Below are positions 53,028 to 61,769 of a DNA stretch of 64,000 nt, piece after piece (positions within the stretch are counted from its first letter, which is position 1; every line of letters begins with the position of its first letter). The DNA comes from Martinezella rhizogenes (GTDB lineage Bacteria > Pseudomonadota > Alphaproteobacteria > Rhizobiales > Rhizobiaceae): contig NZ_SGNY01000002.1 of the NCBI RefSeq assembly GCF_007002745.1, positions 682,001 to 746,000 of the forward strand. The letters run 5' to 3'. The notes beneath the pieces were generated by a model. It was not told the DNA's origin. It did not search any database and saw only the letters and a program-made list of their open reading frames with translations. A program made the translations under genes and the position numbers.

Positions 53028-54424
53028 CAACCGTGACCTTCCTTGGTAAAGCTGCCGGACACGGCCTTGCGTTCCTTGAGGAAGGCCGTGGGTTCACGCG
53101 AGCCGACGAAGCCGCGCGGCTTGAACAGCATGACGATGACCATGGCGAGGCCGAACAGCAGCATACGATAGAGTTCCGGCGTGAAATCAGGCCCGAAGAT
53201 GTGCTTCAGGAATTCCATTTCACGCAGAAGCTCCGTGCCGCCGACCATGACGAGGGCGGCAATGGCAATACCGGTCAGCGAGCCCATGCCGCCAAGCACG
53301 ACGATGGCGAGGATGACGGCGGATTCGAGGAAGACGAAGCTTTCCGGCGACACGAAACCCTGACGCGCGGCGAAGAACGAACCGGCGAAACCGCCGAACA
53401 TCGCGCCCGTCGCAAAGGCGGTGAGCTTGGTGATGACGGTATCGATACCGAGCGAACGGCAGGCGATTTCGTCCTCACGCAGCGCTTCCCATGCACGGCC
53501 GATCGGCATGCGGCGCAGCTTGATCGTGACGTAGGCCGTCAGCATGCACAGAAGCAGGATCACATAGAACAGGAAGATCTTGTAATAGGCCGATGACATC
53601 GACAGGCCAAACGCCTTGGCGAAGTTGTTCGGCGCACCGACATCGAAGGACCAGATGCCGAAGACGGAAGCCTTGGCGATGCCGGAAATACCGAATGTGC
53701 CCCTCGTCACATCTGTCCAGTTCAGCAAGACGAGACGGATGATTTCACCAAAGGCGAGTGTTACGATCGCCAGATAGTCGCCGCGAAGTCTCAGGACCGG
53801 GAAACCGAGGATGATGCCCCAGAAGCCGGCAAGAATGCCGGCAAGCGGCAGAAGCACCCAGAAGGACAGGCCGAACTGGCTGGACAGCAGCGCGTAGGAA
53901 TAAGCACCGACCGCATAAAAGGCCACGTAGCCGAGATCGAGCAGGCCGGCCAGCCCGACGACGATGTTGAGGCCCCAGGCCAGCATCACATAGATAAGGA
54001 TCTGGATGCCGAAATTGTCCACGAACTTCAACGAACCCTGAAAACCGAACAATTGCACTGTTATAACAGGGTAAAGCAGCAACAGGACGAGCGCCAGCTT
54101 GAGGAAGTGCTTATGGAAAAAGCCCTTCTTCTCGGAGATTTCCAGAATACCGGTTTTTGCCTTGGCAAGCCTGCGACGATCCATCGATGGCTTGAAGAAG
54201 CCGACCACGAGGAAACGGCCAACGGCGGCGACGGCGACGAAGATCGCCAGCAGCCCCCAGCGGGTGCCCCAGATCAGCTGGTTATTGATATCCTGATAGG
54301 TGATGATGCCGATATAGAGAATGAACATGCCGAACGAGACGACGCCGGCAATCAGCCCCTCCTTCACCGCCGTTGCCATCAGGCTCGGGCTGGAAGCGGC
54401 ATTTTCGGAAGCGATATTGGTCAT
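53027..54424 (-). CDS. livM: Branched-chain amino-acid ABC permease LivM
   Basis: A 465-residue inner-membrane permease with an N-terminal extension of about 120 residues holding two helices ([32 protein letters not shown]). The LivM core follows: [58 protein letters not shown] and [13 protein letters not shown]. Starts four bases after the livH stop. Confidence 0.95.
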   Translation of the reverse strand: MTNIASENAASSPSLMATAVKEGLIAGVVSFGMFILYIGIITYQDINNQLIWGTRWGLLAIFVAVAAVGRFLVVGFFKPSMDRRRLAKAKTGILEISEKKGFFHKHFLKLALVLLLLYPVITVQLFGFQGSLKFVDNFGIQILIYVMLAWGLNIVVGLAGLLDLGYVAFYAVGAYSYALLSSQFGLSFWVLLPLAGILAGFWGIILGFPVLRLRGDYLAIVTLAFGEIIRLVLLNWTDVTRGTFGISGIAKASVFGIWSFDVGAPNNFAKAFGLSMSSAYYKIFLFYVILLLCMLTAYVTIKLRRMPIGRAWEALREDEIACRSLGIDTVITKLTAFATGAMFGGFAGSFFAARQGFVSPESFVFLESAVILAIVVLGGMGSLTGIAIAALVMVGGTELLREMEFLKHIFGPDFTPELYRMLLFGLAMVIVMLFKPRGFVGSREPTAFLKERKAVSGSFTKEGHG

Positions 54425-54428
54425 GGGA

Positions 54429-55331
54429 TCACACCTTCTCGACTTCCGGACGACCGAGAATACCGGTCGGCTTGAAGATCAGCACGAAAGCCAGGATGCC
54501 GAATGCCGCGACATCCTTGTAGGCGATGGAGAAATAGGCCGACCACAGCGATTCGATGAGGCCGATCAACAGACCGCCGAGAACGGCGCCCGGTAGCGAA
54601 CCGATACCGCCGAGAACGGCCGCGGTGAAGGCCTTGACGCCGGGAACGAAACCGTCGCTGAACGAAGCCACGCCGTAATACATCAGATACATCGTACCGG
54701 CGACGGCGGCCAGCGCAGCGCCCATGATGAAAGTGATGGAGATCGTCCTGTCGACATCAACGCCGAGCAGGGCGGCCATCTTGCGGTCCTGTTCGGTGGC
54801 GCGCTGCGCCCTGCCGAGCGGGGTCTTGTTGACGATGTACCAGAAGGCGAACAGCAGCACCGAAGTAACGACCATGATGATCAGCTGCTTCAGCGATACG
54901 GTGATGGCACCGAAATGATAGCTTTCCGTCACCATTGACGGGATCGGCTTGTTGCGCGGACCCTGGGTGACCTGGATGAAGTTTGACAGCGCGATCGACA
55001 TGCCGATGGCGGTGATCAGCGGTGCAAGACGGAATGAGCCGCGCAGAGGCCGGTAGGCGACGCGCTCGATCACCCAGTTCCACAGGCCGGTCATCAGCAT
55101 GGCGACGACCATCATCAGAAGCAGAAGAAGCGCCACCGGAATGCCGGCGAAAAATGATGTTGCAATCAAAAAAACGATCAGCGCGGCAAAGCCGCCAAGC
55201 ATGAAAATATCGCCATGGGCGAAGTTGATCATGCCGATAATGCCATAAACCATCGTATAACCGATAGCGATGAGGCCATAGATCGATCCAAGAGTCAGCC
55301 CGTTGATGAGCTGCTGGATAAAATACTCCAT
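54429..55331 (-). CDS. livH: Branched-chain amino-acid ABC permease LivH
   Basis: A 300-residue permease: [82 protein letters not shown] and [19 protein letters not shown] identify LivH. First gene of the liv operon. Confidence 0.95.
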   Translation of the reverse strand: MEYFIQQLINGLTLGSIYGLIAIGYTMVYGIIGMINFAHGDIFMLGGFAALIVFLIATSFFAGIPVALLLLLMMVVAMLMTGLWNWVIERVAYRPLRGSFRLAPLITAIGMSIALSNFIQVTQGPRNKPIPSMVTESYHFGAITVSLKQLIIMVVTSVLLFAFWYIVNKTPLGRAQRATEQDRKMAALLGVDVDRTISITFIMGAALAAVAGTMYLMYYGVASFSDGFVPGVKAFTAAVLGGIGSLPGAVLGGLLIGLIESLWSAYFSIAYKDVAAFGILAFVLIFKPTGILGRPEVEKV

Positions 55332-55664
55332 GTCTTTCCCCCGGGTATGGCCTCAAATGGGCCACGCCTCGTTATGTTAATTATTGGGGGAACCCCTGCG
55401 AGTATCCCCACTCCCAAAATGCATATCGTGTTCGTTAAAAATGTGAAGTCAAAAACGGGCGATCCTGCACAAAATTTGGAATTTCCACATGGACTGCCCT
55501 TTTCCCGGTCAAAAGAGCCATGATTTTGGCAGGAAGTGCTGAAAAAATGATGCCGGAATGCTTATTTTAGTCTTGTCTACCGCCATTATTTGACGGGCGA
55601 CGGGCAAAGGAGTAGCGACATTGAGGATCGAAAGATCCCGGCACGGGATGGCAACGGCAAAGAG
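55332..55664. promoter_or_regulatory. Divergent livH / cysQ intergenic region
   Basis: A 333-base stretch with no plausible gene that must hold promoters for livH (minus) and cysQ (plus). It is locally AT-rich (GTTATGTTAATTATTGG at about 55370-55387; CGTTCGTTAAAAATGTG at about 55429-55445) and contains an imperfect GGGG/CCCC inverted repeat near 55386-55410. No known operator was recognised. Confidence 0.4.
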
Positions 55665-56453
55665 ATGATCGACATATTGACGAAAGCGGCGCTGGACGCC
55701 GGGCAGGCAATCATGGCGGTCCATCGCGCCGGCCCGCACGTGTCTTACAAGGATGACTGCTCGCCGGTGACCGAGGCCGATCAACGCGCCGAAACGATCA
55801 TTCTTGCGGCGCTGGCCGCGCATTTTCCAGACATTCCCGTGATCGCCGAAGAGGCTGTCTCAAACGGCATCCTGCCGGAGACCGGCATGGAGTTCTTCCT
55901 CGTTGATCCGCTTGATGGAACCAAGGAATTCATCTCCGGCAAGGACGACTTCACCGTCAACATCGCGCTTATCCGCAACGGCGCTCCGGTTGCCGGCGTG
56001 GTTTATGCCCCCTGCCGTTGGCAGGCATGGACGGGTGAAGGCAACAAGGCGGAAAAGCTCGCCATTTCCGGCGAGGGAGCGATCCTGTCGCGCCACCCCA
56101 TCCGTGCACGCCAGCGCGGCGCAGCACCCGTGGCGCTGATCAGCCGCTCGCATTGCACGGCGAAGACGGAAGCCTTCGTGGCCGAACACGGGCTGAAAGA
56201 CTGCATTTCCGTCGGCTCCTCGCTGAAATTCTGCCTGCTGGCCGAAGGTGCCGCCGATATCTACCCCCGCTTCAGCCGCACCATGATGTGGGACACAGCC
56301 GCCGGCGACGCCGTGCTGCGCGCTGCCGGCGGGCGAACGCTCGATTGCGAAGGCCGGCTGCTTGCCTACGCGGTAAGGGGCGATGGCGAGGATGCGCTGG
56401 CCAATCCGGATTTTATTGCTGAAGGCGCAATGGCGGTGGAAATCGCGGGATAA
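55665..56453 (+). CDS. cysQ: 3'(2'),5'-bisphosphate nucleotidase CysQ
   Basis: A 262-residue inositol-monophosphatase-fold enzyme hydrolysing PAP/PAPS, a byproduct control in sulfate assimilation. Metal motifs: SPVTEADQRAE, AEEAVS, the signature FLVDPLDGTKEF and the C-terminal MMWDTAAGDAVLRAAGG. ATG 55665 follows AAAGAG; the frame from 55590 adds unlike sequence. Confidence 0.92.
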   Translation: MIDILTKAALDAGQAIMAVHRAGPHVSYKDDCSPVTEADQRAETIILAALAAHFPDIPVIAEEAVSNGILPETGMEFFLVDPLDGTKEFISGKDDFTVNIALIRNGAPVAGVVYAPCRWQAWTGEGNKAEKLAISGEGAILSRHPIRARQRGAAPVALISRSHCTAKTEAFVAEHGLKDCISVGSSLKFCLLAEGAADIYPRFSRTMMWDTAAGDAVLRAAGGRTLDCEGRLLAYAVRGDGEDALANPDFIAEGAMAVEIAG

Positions 56454-56498
56454 CCGACGAGATGATTGGGCAGGTTTGTTCGCTTTGGCGTATGCGGC

Positions 56499-56659
56499 TT
56501 CACCCCCCTCTGCCCTGCCGGGCATCTCCCCCTCAAGGGGGGAGATCGACTCGAGGCAAAGCTTCGGCCATCTCGACATTTGAGAATGAAGCGGAAGTAG
56601 CGCTTCTTGCTGATCTCCCTCCTTGTGGGGGAGATGCCCGGCAGGGCAGAGGGGGGTAA
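56499..56659. repeat. Type B palindromic repeat
   Basis: CACCCCCCTCTGCCCTGCCG... and its inverted partner ending GCAGAGGGGGGTAA. It fills half of the 315-base gap between cysQ and the DUF2793 gene; the remainder (56660-56768) is C-rich and shows no gene. Confidence 0.85.
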
Positions 56660-56768
56660 ATTCCACCCACCAACGCCAACAAAAAATAATCTCATCCCCG
56701 CGCATCCCCACCCCGCCCAACCGCATCAAACTCTCTCGCAAACGATACCCGAGCGCGAAAGAGACACC

Positions 56769-57809
56769 ATGACGGACCAGACGGCGAGACTTCACCTTCC
56801 CTATATCCTGCCCTCACAGGCACAGAAGCACGTCACCCACAACGAAGCCCTGCAAAGGCTGGATGCGGTCGTGCAGCTCACCATCAAGGCCACGGTCTCC
56901 ACACCGCCCGAAAATGCGGCGGAAGGAGACTGCTTCCTCCTCTCCGCGGATGCCACGGGCGATTGGGCCGGCAAAGGCGGAAGGCTCGCCTTCCGGCAGG
57001 ATGGCGCGTGGCTCTCGATCACACCGCAGCCCGGCTGGACGGCCTGGTTTGCCAGTGAGGACAAATACCGCATCCTGCGCGACGGCGTCTGGCGCGACAT
57101 GCCGTTGCCCGCCGCCGGCCGGATGGAAAGGCTGGGCATCGGCACGGAGGCCGACACGGCCAACCGTCTGGCACTCGCCTCCCCCGCCAGCCTCTTCACC
57201 CATACGCCGGAAGACGGCAGCCATCGGCTGACGGTCAACAAGGCGGGAAAGGCCGATACCGCCTCGCTGCTGTTCCAGTCCGGCTGGAGCGGCCGGGCGG
57301 AAATGGGGCTTGCCGGTCATGACGGGTTCTCAATCAAGACCAGTGCGGACGGAACCTCCTGGCACACGGCACTCCTGTGCAGCGGCGACGGCCGGGTCTC
57401 CATGCCCAATCGTCCGCTCGTCGTCGCCGGCCTGCCGGCGGGCACAACCAAGCCCGCCAACGGCTCTGCGGCGGGCTTCTCCCTGCTGTTCATCGCCGAG
57501 GGCGGCTTTGCGCTTGGCGATGCCGTCAATGGCGGCGGGCGTGAACTCGTCGTTCCAGCAAAAGGCCTCTATCTCGCGGTATTGGCGCTTGCCGTCGCAT
57601 CTTCCTCCGGCCACCGGGTAACGCTGTTCGTGAACGGTGCGGCGACCAGCTTCAGCATCGCCGGCAACGCCTCCGCCACCGGCACCCAGCAGTCAGCCAC
57701 ATCCATCCTTCCGCTCAATGTCGGCGACCGATTGCGGCTGCAGCATGAGGGAACGGCAGAATTTGCCCAGGGCAGCGGGAAAACGTGCCTTTCGCTTGCG
57801 GCGCTTTGA
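56769..57809 (+). CDS. DUF2793 domain protein
   Basis: A 346-residue protein. The N-terminal DUF2793 block is TARLHLPYILPSQAQKHVTHNEALQRLD followed by PPENAAEGDCFLL and GAWLSITPQPGWTAWF. The C-terminal half (ELVVPAKGLYLAVLALAVASSSGHRVTLFVNG) looks like a beta-rich trimerising or surface domain. DUF2793 occurs in alphaproteobacteria and their phages, often near tail or surface genes, but no phage genes lie nearby here. No signal peptide is evident. Function unknown. Confidence 0.75.
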   Translation: MTDQTARLHLPYILPSQAQKHVTHNEALQRLDAVVQLTIKATVSTPPENAAEGDCFLLSADATGDWAGKGGRLAFRQDGAWLSITPQPGWTAWFASEDKYRILRDGVWRDMPLPAAGRMERLGIGTEADTANRLALASPASLFTHTPEDGSHRLTVNKAGKADTASLLFQSGWSGRAEMGLAGHDGFSIKTSADGTSWHTALLCSGDGRVSMPNRPLVVAGLPAGTTKPANGSAAGFSLLFIAEGGFALGDAVNGGGRELVVPAKGLYLAVLALAVASSSGHRVTLFVNGAATSFSIAGNASATGTQQSATSILPLNVGDRLRLQHEGTAEFAQGSGKTCLSLAAL

Positions 57810-58000
57810 TGGAAACAACCGGCGAGTGAGAAAAATTGCGATTTTTGGAAAAATTTTTTCCCGGCAAAATAAGGCGACTCGAACAAATCAGGCGAAACCG
57901 TTCAAATTCTTAATAAATTGTCACGACCTGCTTAGGCAATTTTTAAAGGTACGGGGCTAAAGTTCCCGTCATATGGTCTTGAGTTTGTATAGAGTGTCCA

Positions 58001-58276
58001 ATGACCGAAATGATACGCCCACGAGTTAAATATGTCATCGGCCCCGATGGCAGCCCTCTGACGATCGCGGATCTTCCGCCTGCCAATACCCGACGCTGGG
58101 TCATTCGCAGAAAGGCGGAGGTGGTTGCAGCGGTACGCGGAGGACTGTTGAGCCTCGAGGAAGCCTGCGAGCGTTATACGCTCACCGTTGAAGAATTCCT
58201 GTCCTGGCAGTCCTCGATCTCCGATCATGGCCTTGCCGGCCTGCGCACCACGCGCATTCAGCAATATCGCCACTGA
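58001..58276 (+). CDS. sciP: CtrA inhibitor SciP (DUF1153)
   Basis: A 91-residue helix-turn-helix protein. RPRVKYVIGPDGSPLTIADLPP, then NTRRWVIRRKAEVVAAVRGGLLSLEEACERY and TLTVEEFLSWQ match the DUF1153 family, whose Caulobacter member SciP binds CtrA and blocks its activation of transcription in G1. ATG 58001 is used (a second in-frame ATG is at 58010). It is monocistronic with a strong terminator, 2 kb from ctrA. Upstream 57810-58000 is AT-rich with a GACTC (GANTC) methylation motif. Confidence 0.9.
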   Translation: MTEMIRPRVKYVIGPDGSPLTIADLPPANTRRWVIRRKAEVVAAVRGGLLSLEEACERYTLTVEEFLSWQSSISDHGLAGLRTTRIQQYRH

Positions 58277-58316
58277 TATTGCGCTGGCGCGGTAACGCGC
58301 CCAGACCGAATTATCA

Positions 58317-58348
58317 AAATGCTCCGTCGGACTTTCGACGGAGCATTT
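58317..58348 (+). terminator. Intrinsic terminator of sciP
   Basis: Thirteen-base perfect stem AAATGCTCCGTCG / CGACGGAGCATTT with loop GACTTT, about 40 bases after the sciP stop; the T-tract is short (TTTGGTTTG). Confidence 0.82.
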
Positions 58349-58498
58349 GGTTTGATTTCGGATTTCCCCGCACAGCATGCCAGTCTTACGGTAAAATGAT
58401 TGTCGCCGGTTTGTGTCCGCTGCGTTCGCTTTCCCGCTGTTTCAATTCAGGCGCAAGCCGTTACAGTGGCCAATACGAACAGCAAGGAGGCGCACATC

Positions 58499-58780
58499 AT
58501 GGATATCAAGACAACCGAAACCGGATCGCACGGCGAATATTCGGCAACCGTCGATGGCCACAAGGCCGAGATGACCTATTCGCGCACCTCCCCCACCCTT
58601 ATCATCATCGATCATACCGGCGTGCCCGATGCGCTGCGCGGCCAAGGCGTCGGCCAGGCGCTCGCAGCCCACGCAATTGATGAGGCCCGCAAGGGCGGCT
58701 GGAAAATCATTCCGCTCTGCCCGTTTTTCAAGGCCCAGGCGCTGCGCCATAAAGAATGGGCGGATGTTATCCAGGGGTAA
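58499..58780 (+). CDS. GNAT-fold small acetyltransferase-like protein (YjdJ/NATD1 type)
   Basis: A 93-residue single-domain GNAT protein with YSRTSPTLIIIDHTGVPDALRGQGVGQALAAHAIDEA (the RGQGVG acetyl-CoA loop) and IIPLCPFFKAQALRH. Strong AAGGAGG precedes ATG 58499. The family's physiological substrate is unknown. Confidence 0.87.
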   Translation: MDIKTTETGSHGEYSATVDGHKAEMTYSRTSPTLIIIDHTGVPDALRGQGVGQALAAHAIDEARKGGWKIIPLCPFFKAQALRHKEWADVIQG

Positions 58781-58831
58781 GGCGGCTTTATCTTCTGTCT
58801 GAGGGCAGAATGATCGCAAGCGTCGCCTCAT

Positions 58832-58957
58832 GTTTCTTCTCCCCGCCGGGGAGAAGGTGGCCCGGAGGGTCGGATGAGGGGGCAACGCTAGCGATAAACT
58901 GAGAGCTTGCCCCCTCATCCCGCTGCCGCGGACTTCTCCCTGGCGGGGAGAAGAAAC
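58832..58957. repeat. Type A palindromic repeat (RIME-like)
   Basis: GTTTCTTCTCCCCGCCGGGG... with the GGCCCGGAGGGTCGG flavour at left and the CCCGCTGCCGCGGAC flavour at right, ending GGCGGGGAGAAGAAAC. It lies in the gap between the GNAT gene and the convergent DUF1059 gene. Confidence 0.85.
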
Positions 58958-59018
58958 ACGCGGCTTACGCCCGATCCCTCACGGCCGTTCCAAATATCGC
59001 GTCATTCATAAATGCGCG

Positions 59019-59222
59019 TCACGCCACCTTCAGCGGCGGCGTTCCCGCATGCATGCTGTGGCGGACCTCCTCGCGAAATTCAGGCGTATCCTTGGCCCCA
59101 TGCACAGCCACGGCATGGTGCACCGCTGCCTCCATCAATTCTTCCGGAGAATCGGCGGAGATGGCGATCGTGCATTTGCTGTCACTGGGGAATTCGCGGC
59201 AATCAATATATTGGCGGGCCAT
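59019..59222 (-). CDS. DUF1059 family small protein
   Basis: A 67-residue protein: ARQYIDCREFPSDSKCTIAIS, then SPEELMEAAVHHAVAVHGAKDT and FREEVRHSM, matching DUF1059 (two cysteines, HHAVxxHG). Members are small cytosolic proteins of unknown function. Confidence 0.82.
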   Translation of the reverse strand: MARQYIDCREFPSDSKCTIAISADSPEELMEAAVHHAVAVHGAKDTPEFREEVRHSMHAGTPPLKVA

Positions 59223-59383
59223 TTTTCCCTCCCTGCCATAGCCGTCCGCGCCCGCTTGAGGCGCGCACGCAAAGCCTCCGGCTCACGGTCGGAACCCGCT
59301 TAAATTACGCCTTTCCCCATACCCGGACAATAAAAATCCGGCGCCGCCGTCCCGCGGAAAGACACGGGGTACCCCGCCAAAAC

Positions 59384-59412
59384 AAAAGGCCGCCCTCAAA
59401 GGGCGGCCTTTT
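59384..59412 (-). terminator. Intrinsic terminator of the fliJ-like gene
   Basis: Twelve-base perfect stem AAAAGGCCGCCC / GGGCGGCCTTTT with a five-base loop, about 95 bases downstream of the fliJ-like stop; on the minus strand it ends TTTTGTTTTGG. The remaining bases 59223-59507 contain no gene. Confidence 0.85.
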
Positions 59413-59507
59413 AAAAAAATGCATGTCATCCCGTCATTGAAAGCCGCCTCCTGATCCACCGGCAGCCGTCAATGAGGACGATCATTCGTCCGATTATACG
59501 CCTGATG

Positions 59508-59858
59508 TCAGGCGCGGGCGCGGATTGCTCCGTCGCGGTTTTCGAGGGCAGCGGCCTTTTCATATTCGGCCTGCACTTCTTCCAGCGAAGCTTCGGCGGC
59601 TTCCTGCTGGGCCTTCAGTTCCCGGATCGAGACCTGAAGATTATCCGCCCGCTGGCGCGCGGCCTTGGCAAAGGTCGGATAGGCAAAATGTGTCGGATCG
59701 GTAATGCCCGACTTGCTCTCTTCCAGCGAGATCTGATGCACCAGTTCCTTTGCCATCCGCTCGAATTCGGACATCATCTGCTGCAGCTGGTTAAGCTGCC
59801 GGCGTTTTTCATTGACCTGAAATTCCTTCAGGCGAACCAGGCTGTCACGCGACTTCAT
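59508..59858 (-). CDS. fliJ: FliJ-like flagellar export chaperone
   Basis: A 116-residue, almost entirely coiled-coil protein (SRDSLVRLKEFQVNEKRRQLNQLQQMM, ADNLQVSIRELKAQQEAAEASLEEVQAEYEKAAA), matching the size and heptad pattern of alphaproteobacterial FliJ, a soluble component of the flagellar type III export apparatus. ATG 59858 or 59864 is the start (GGAG lies upstream). It is divergent from ctrA; in other Rhizobiales fliJ likewise neighbours ctrA. Coiled-coil similarity alone is weak, so the call leans on context. Confidence 0.72.
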   Translation of the reverse strand: MKSRDSLVRLKEFQVNEKRRQLNQLQQMMSEFERMAKELVHQISLEESKSGITDPTHFAYPTFAKAARQRADNLQVSIRELKAQQEAAEASLEEVQAEYEKAAALENRDGAIRARA

Positions 59859-60010
59859 ACGCAATACTCCATGGATAGCGAGACCCGGATCAAAAAGGCA
59901 CTATGCCACTCTGATCGGCCCGTTTAACCCGCCCGTCACTCCGCAAAGGTTAACTCCTGTGCCGGAATGATTCTTAAAAGTTACCCGACGTTAATAAAAA
60001 ACCACCGTCG

Positions 60011-60025
60011 TTAACCTTTCGTTTA
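60011..60025. promoter_or_regulatory. CtrA box (near-consensus) upstream of ctrA
   Basis: TTAA-CCTTTCG-TTTA matches TTAA-N7-TTAA at seven of eight positions. It lies between the divergent fliJ-like and ctrA genes and could serve either. Confidence 0.5.
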
Positions 60026-60102
60026 CGGGCATCGTTAATGATAAACACGATCATTTAAGGGTCGGTAAATGCCAGGTCCAAAAAATGGGCCAGACGATGT
60101 GA

Positions 60103-60167
60103 GAGTCGATTGAATCACTTAGCGGGAAATCCTCACGTTAAGCTTCAATTTTGGCGATGGTGGATTC
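60103..60167. promoter_or_regulatory. Cluster of three GANTC (CcrM) sites in the ctrA promoter region
   Basis: GAGTC (60103-60107), GAATC (60112-60116) and GATTC (60163-60167). GANTC is the target of the cell-cycle methyltransferase CcrM, and methylation state controls a ctrA promoter in Caulobacter. Three sites within 65 bases, 170-235 bases before ATG 60338, exceed chance expectation. Confidence 0.65.
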
Positions 60168-60240
60168 ACGTGCAAAAACAGAGAAATGCCTTCTTTGCTT
60201 AATAAATTCGATACACCTTGCCAAAGGCAATTAGAATTTG

Positions 60241-60248
60241 TTAACCAT
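60241..60248. promoter_or_regulatory. CtrA half-site upstream of ctrA
   Basis: TTAACCAT, the conserved CtrA half-site, 90 bases before the ctrA start codon; suggests autoregulation. The rest of the 479-base gap 59859-60337 shows no convincing gene. Confidence 0.5.
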
Positions 60249-60337
60249 TTGGTGGCAGCCTGCAAATCAGGCAACGTCTGGATCCGCATCGCGCGAGGCA
60301 ATGTTTTACCGGTTCGCGGGCGGCAAAGGGGATAATT

Positions 60338-61042
60338 ATGCGGGTTCTACTGATTGAAGACGACAGCGCGACAGCGCAGAGCATTGAACTGATGCTCAAG
60401 TCGGAAAGCTTTAACGTCTACACGACCGACCTCGGCGAGGAAGGCGTGGACCTTGGCAAGCTCTACGATTACGACATTATTCTTCTCGACCTCAACCTGC
60501 CTGACATGTCGGGTTATGAAGTGTTGAGAACCTTGCGCCTTTCCAAGGTCAAGACGCCGATCCTCATCCTCTCCGGCATGGCCGGCATCGAGGACAAGGT
60601 GCGCGGCCTCGGCTTCGGCGCCGACGATTACATGACAAAGCCGTTCCACAAGGACGAGCTTGTTGCCCGCATTCACGCCATCGTCCGCCGTTCCAAGGGC
60701 CATGCGCAGTCGGTCATTTCCACCGGCGAGCTGATCGTCAATCTCGATGCCAAGACGGTTGAAGTGGGTGGCCAGCGCGTTCACCTGACCGGCAAGGAAT
60801 ATCAGATGCTCGAGCTGCTTTCGCTGCGCAAGGGCACGACGCTGACCAAGGAAATGTTCCTGAACCACCTTTATGGCGGCATGGACGAGCCGGAACTGAA
60901 GATCATCGACGTCTTCATCTGCAAGCTGCGCAAGAAGCTGGCAAATGCCGCAGGCGGCGCAAACTACATCGAAACCGTCTGGGGCCGCGGCTATGTTCTG
61001 CGCGAGCCTGACGGCGCCACGGAATTCCTCGAAACCGCCTGA
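60338..61042 (+). CDS. ctrA: Cell-cycle master response regulator CtrA
   Basis: A 234-residue OmpR-family regulator. The receiver has [17 protein letters not shown], phosphoacceptor D51 ([19 protein letters not shown]) and [25 protein letters not shown]. The winged-helix domain is [19 protein letters not shown] followed by [19 protein letters not shown] and VWGRGYVL. Identity to Caulobacter/Sinorhizobium CtrA is evident over the whole length. The last residues differ from the usual AA degradation signal (…FLETA). Phosphorylated through CckA-ChpT; chpT lies 2.5 kb away and sciP 2 kb away. Confidence 0.97.
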   Translation: MRVLLIEDDSATAQSIELMLKSESFNVYTTDLGEEGVDLGKLYDYDIILLDLNLPDMSGYEVLRTLRLSKVKTPILILSGMAGIEDKVRGLGFGADDYMTKPFHKDELVARIHAIVRRSKGHAQSVISTGELIVNLDAKTVEVGGQRVHLTGKEYQMLELLSLRKGTTLTKEMFLNHLYGGMDEPELKIIDVFICKLRKKLANAAGGANYIETVWGRGYVLREPDGATEFLETA

Positions 61043-61073
61043 TCTCCTATAAGAACAGGACAGTTTTAAAAGA

Positions 61074-61099
61074 CCCGCTGGCGACAGCGGGTTTTTTGT
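61074..61099 (+). terminator. Intrinsic terminator of ctrA
   Basis: CCCGCTG-GCGA-CAGCGGG stem-loop followed by TTTTTTG, 32 bases after the ctrA stop. Confidence 0.92.
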
Positions 61100-61181
61100 T
61101 GTGCGTCAAAGCCGAAACACGCCCGCTTCATTCAGACGCAACAGAAAGCGCATATTGGCACTCCCAAAAAGGACCAATGCC

Positions 61182-61697
61182 ATGAACCACCCTATCCCGA
61201 CCCTTAAAACCCAACGCCTGACATTGCGCCCGCAGACCATGGCGGATTTCCCCGCTTATCTGGCCTTCATGACATCACCACGCTCCCTCGGCGTCGGCGG
61301 CCCCTACGACCTGCCGTCGACATGGGGTGTGTTCTGTCACGATCTGGCCAACTGGCACTTCTTCGGCCACGGGGCGCTGATGATCGAGCTTGATGAAACG
61401 GGGGAATGCATCGGCCAGGTCGGCATCAATCACGGCCCGCTATTTCCCGAAAAGGAACTGGGCTGGCTGCTTTATGACGGGCACGAGGGCAAAGGTTATG
61501 TCGCCGAAGCCGCCATAAAGCTGCGCGGCTGGGCCTTCGAAACCCTGAGGCTGCCGACACTGGTGAGTTACGTATCGCCGCAAAACAGCAAATCGGCAGC
61601 CGTCGCCAGGCGAATCGGTGGTTCTGCCGACCCATCCGCGCCGCGCAGCGACCCGGAAGATCTCGTTTTTCGATATTACCCGCTCAACGCCGCTTGA
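61182..61697 (+). CDS. GNAT-family N-acetyltransferase (RimJ/RimL type)
   Basis: A 171-residue acetyltransferase: TLKTQRLTLRPQTMADFPAYLAFM, IGQVGINHGPLFPEKELGWLLYDGHEGKGYVAEAA (acetyl-CoA loop HEGKGY), and VSYVSPQNSKSAAVARRIG. AAAAAGGACC precedes ATG 61182; the frame from 61101 adds unlike sequence. Substrate unknown. Confidence 0.88.
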   Translation: MNHPIPTLKTQRLTLRPQTMADFPAYLAFMTSPRSLGVGGPYDLPSTWGVFCHDLANWHFFGHGALMIELDETGECIGQVGINHGPLFPEKELGWLLYDGHEGKGYVAEAAIKLRGWAFETLRLPTLVSYVSPQNSKSAAVARRIGGSADPSAPRSDPEDLVFRYYPLNAA

Positions 61698-61769
61698 AGG
61701 ATCGAGGCGCTGCGGAGAGCCGAAAGGTTTCCGCAAGGCGTCCCCCCAACTATCGGGCGGACAACCCTC

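Noticed and set aside
56454..57809. DUF2793 region as a prophage or gene-transfer-agent remnant
   Set aside because: No capsid, terminase, portal or integrase genes and no flanking attachment repeat or tRNA.
10677..58957. Repeats considered as a CRISPR array
   Set aside because: Copies are dispersed by kilobases, palindromic, of three families and not spaced regularly; no cas genes.
60119..60301. 60-codon minus-strand frame in the ctrA promoter region
   Set aside because: Lies over GANTC and CtrA sites, has no good ribosome site and no recognisable sequence.
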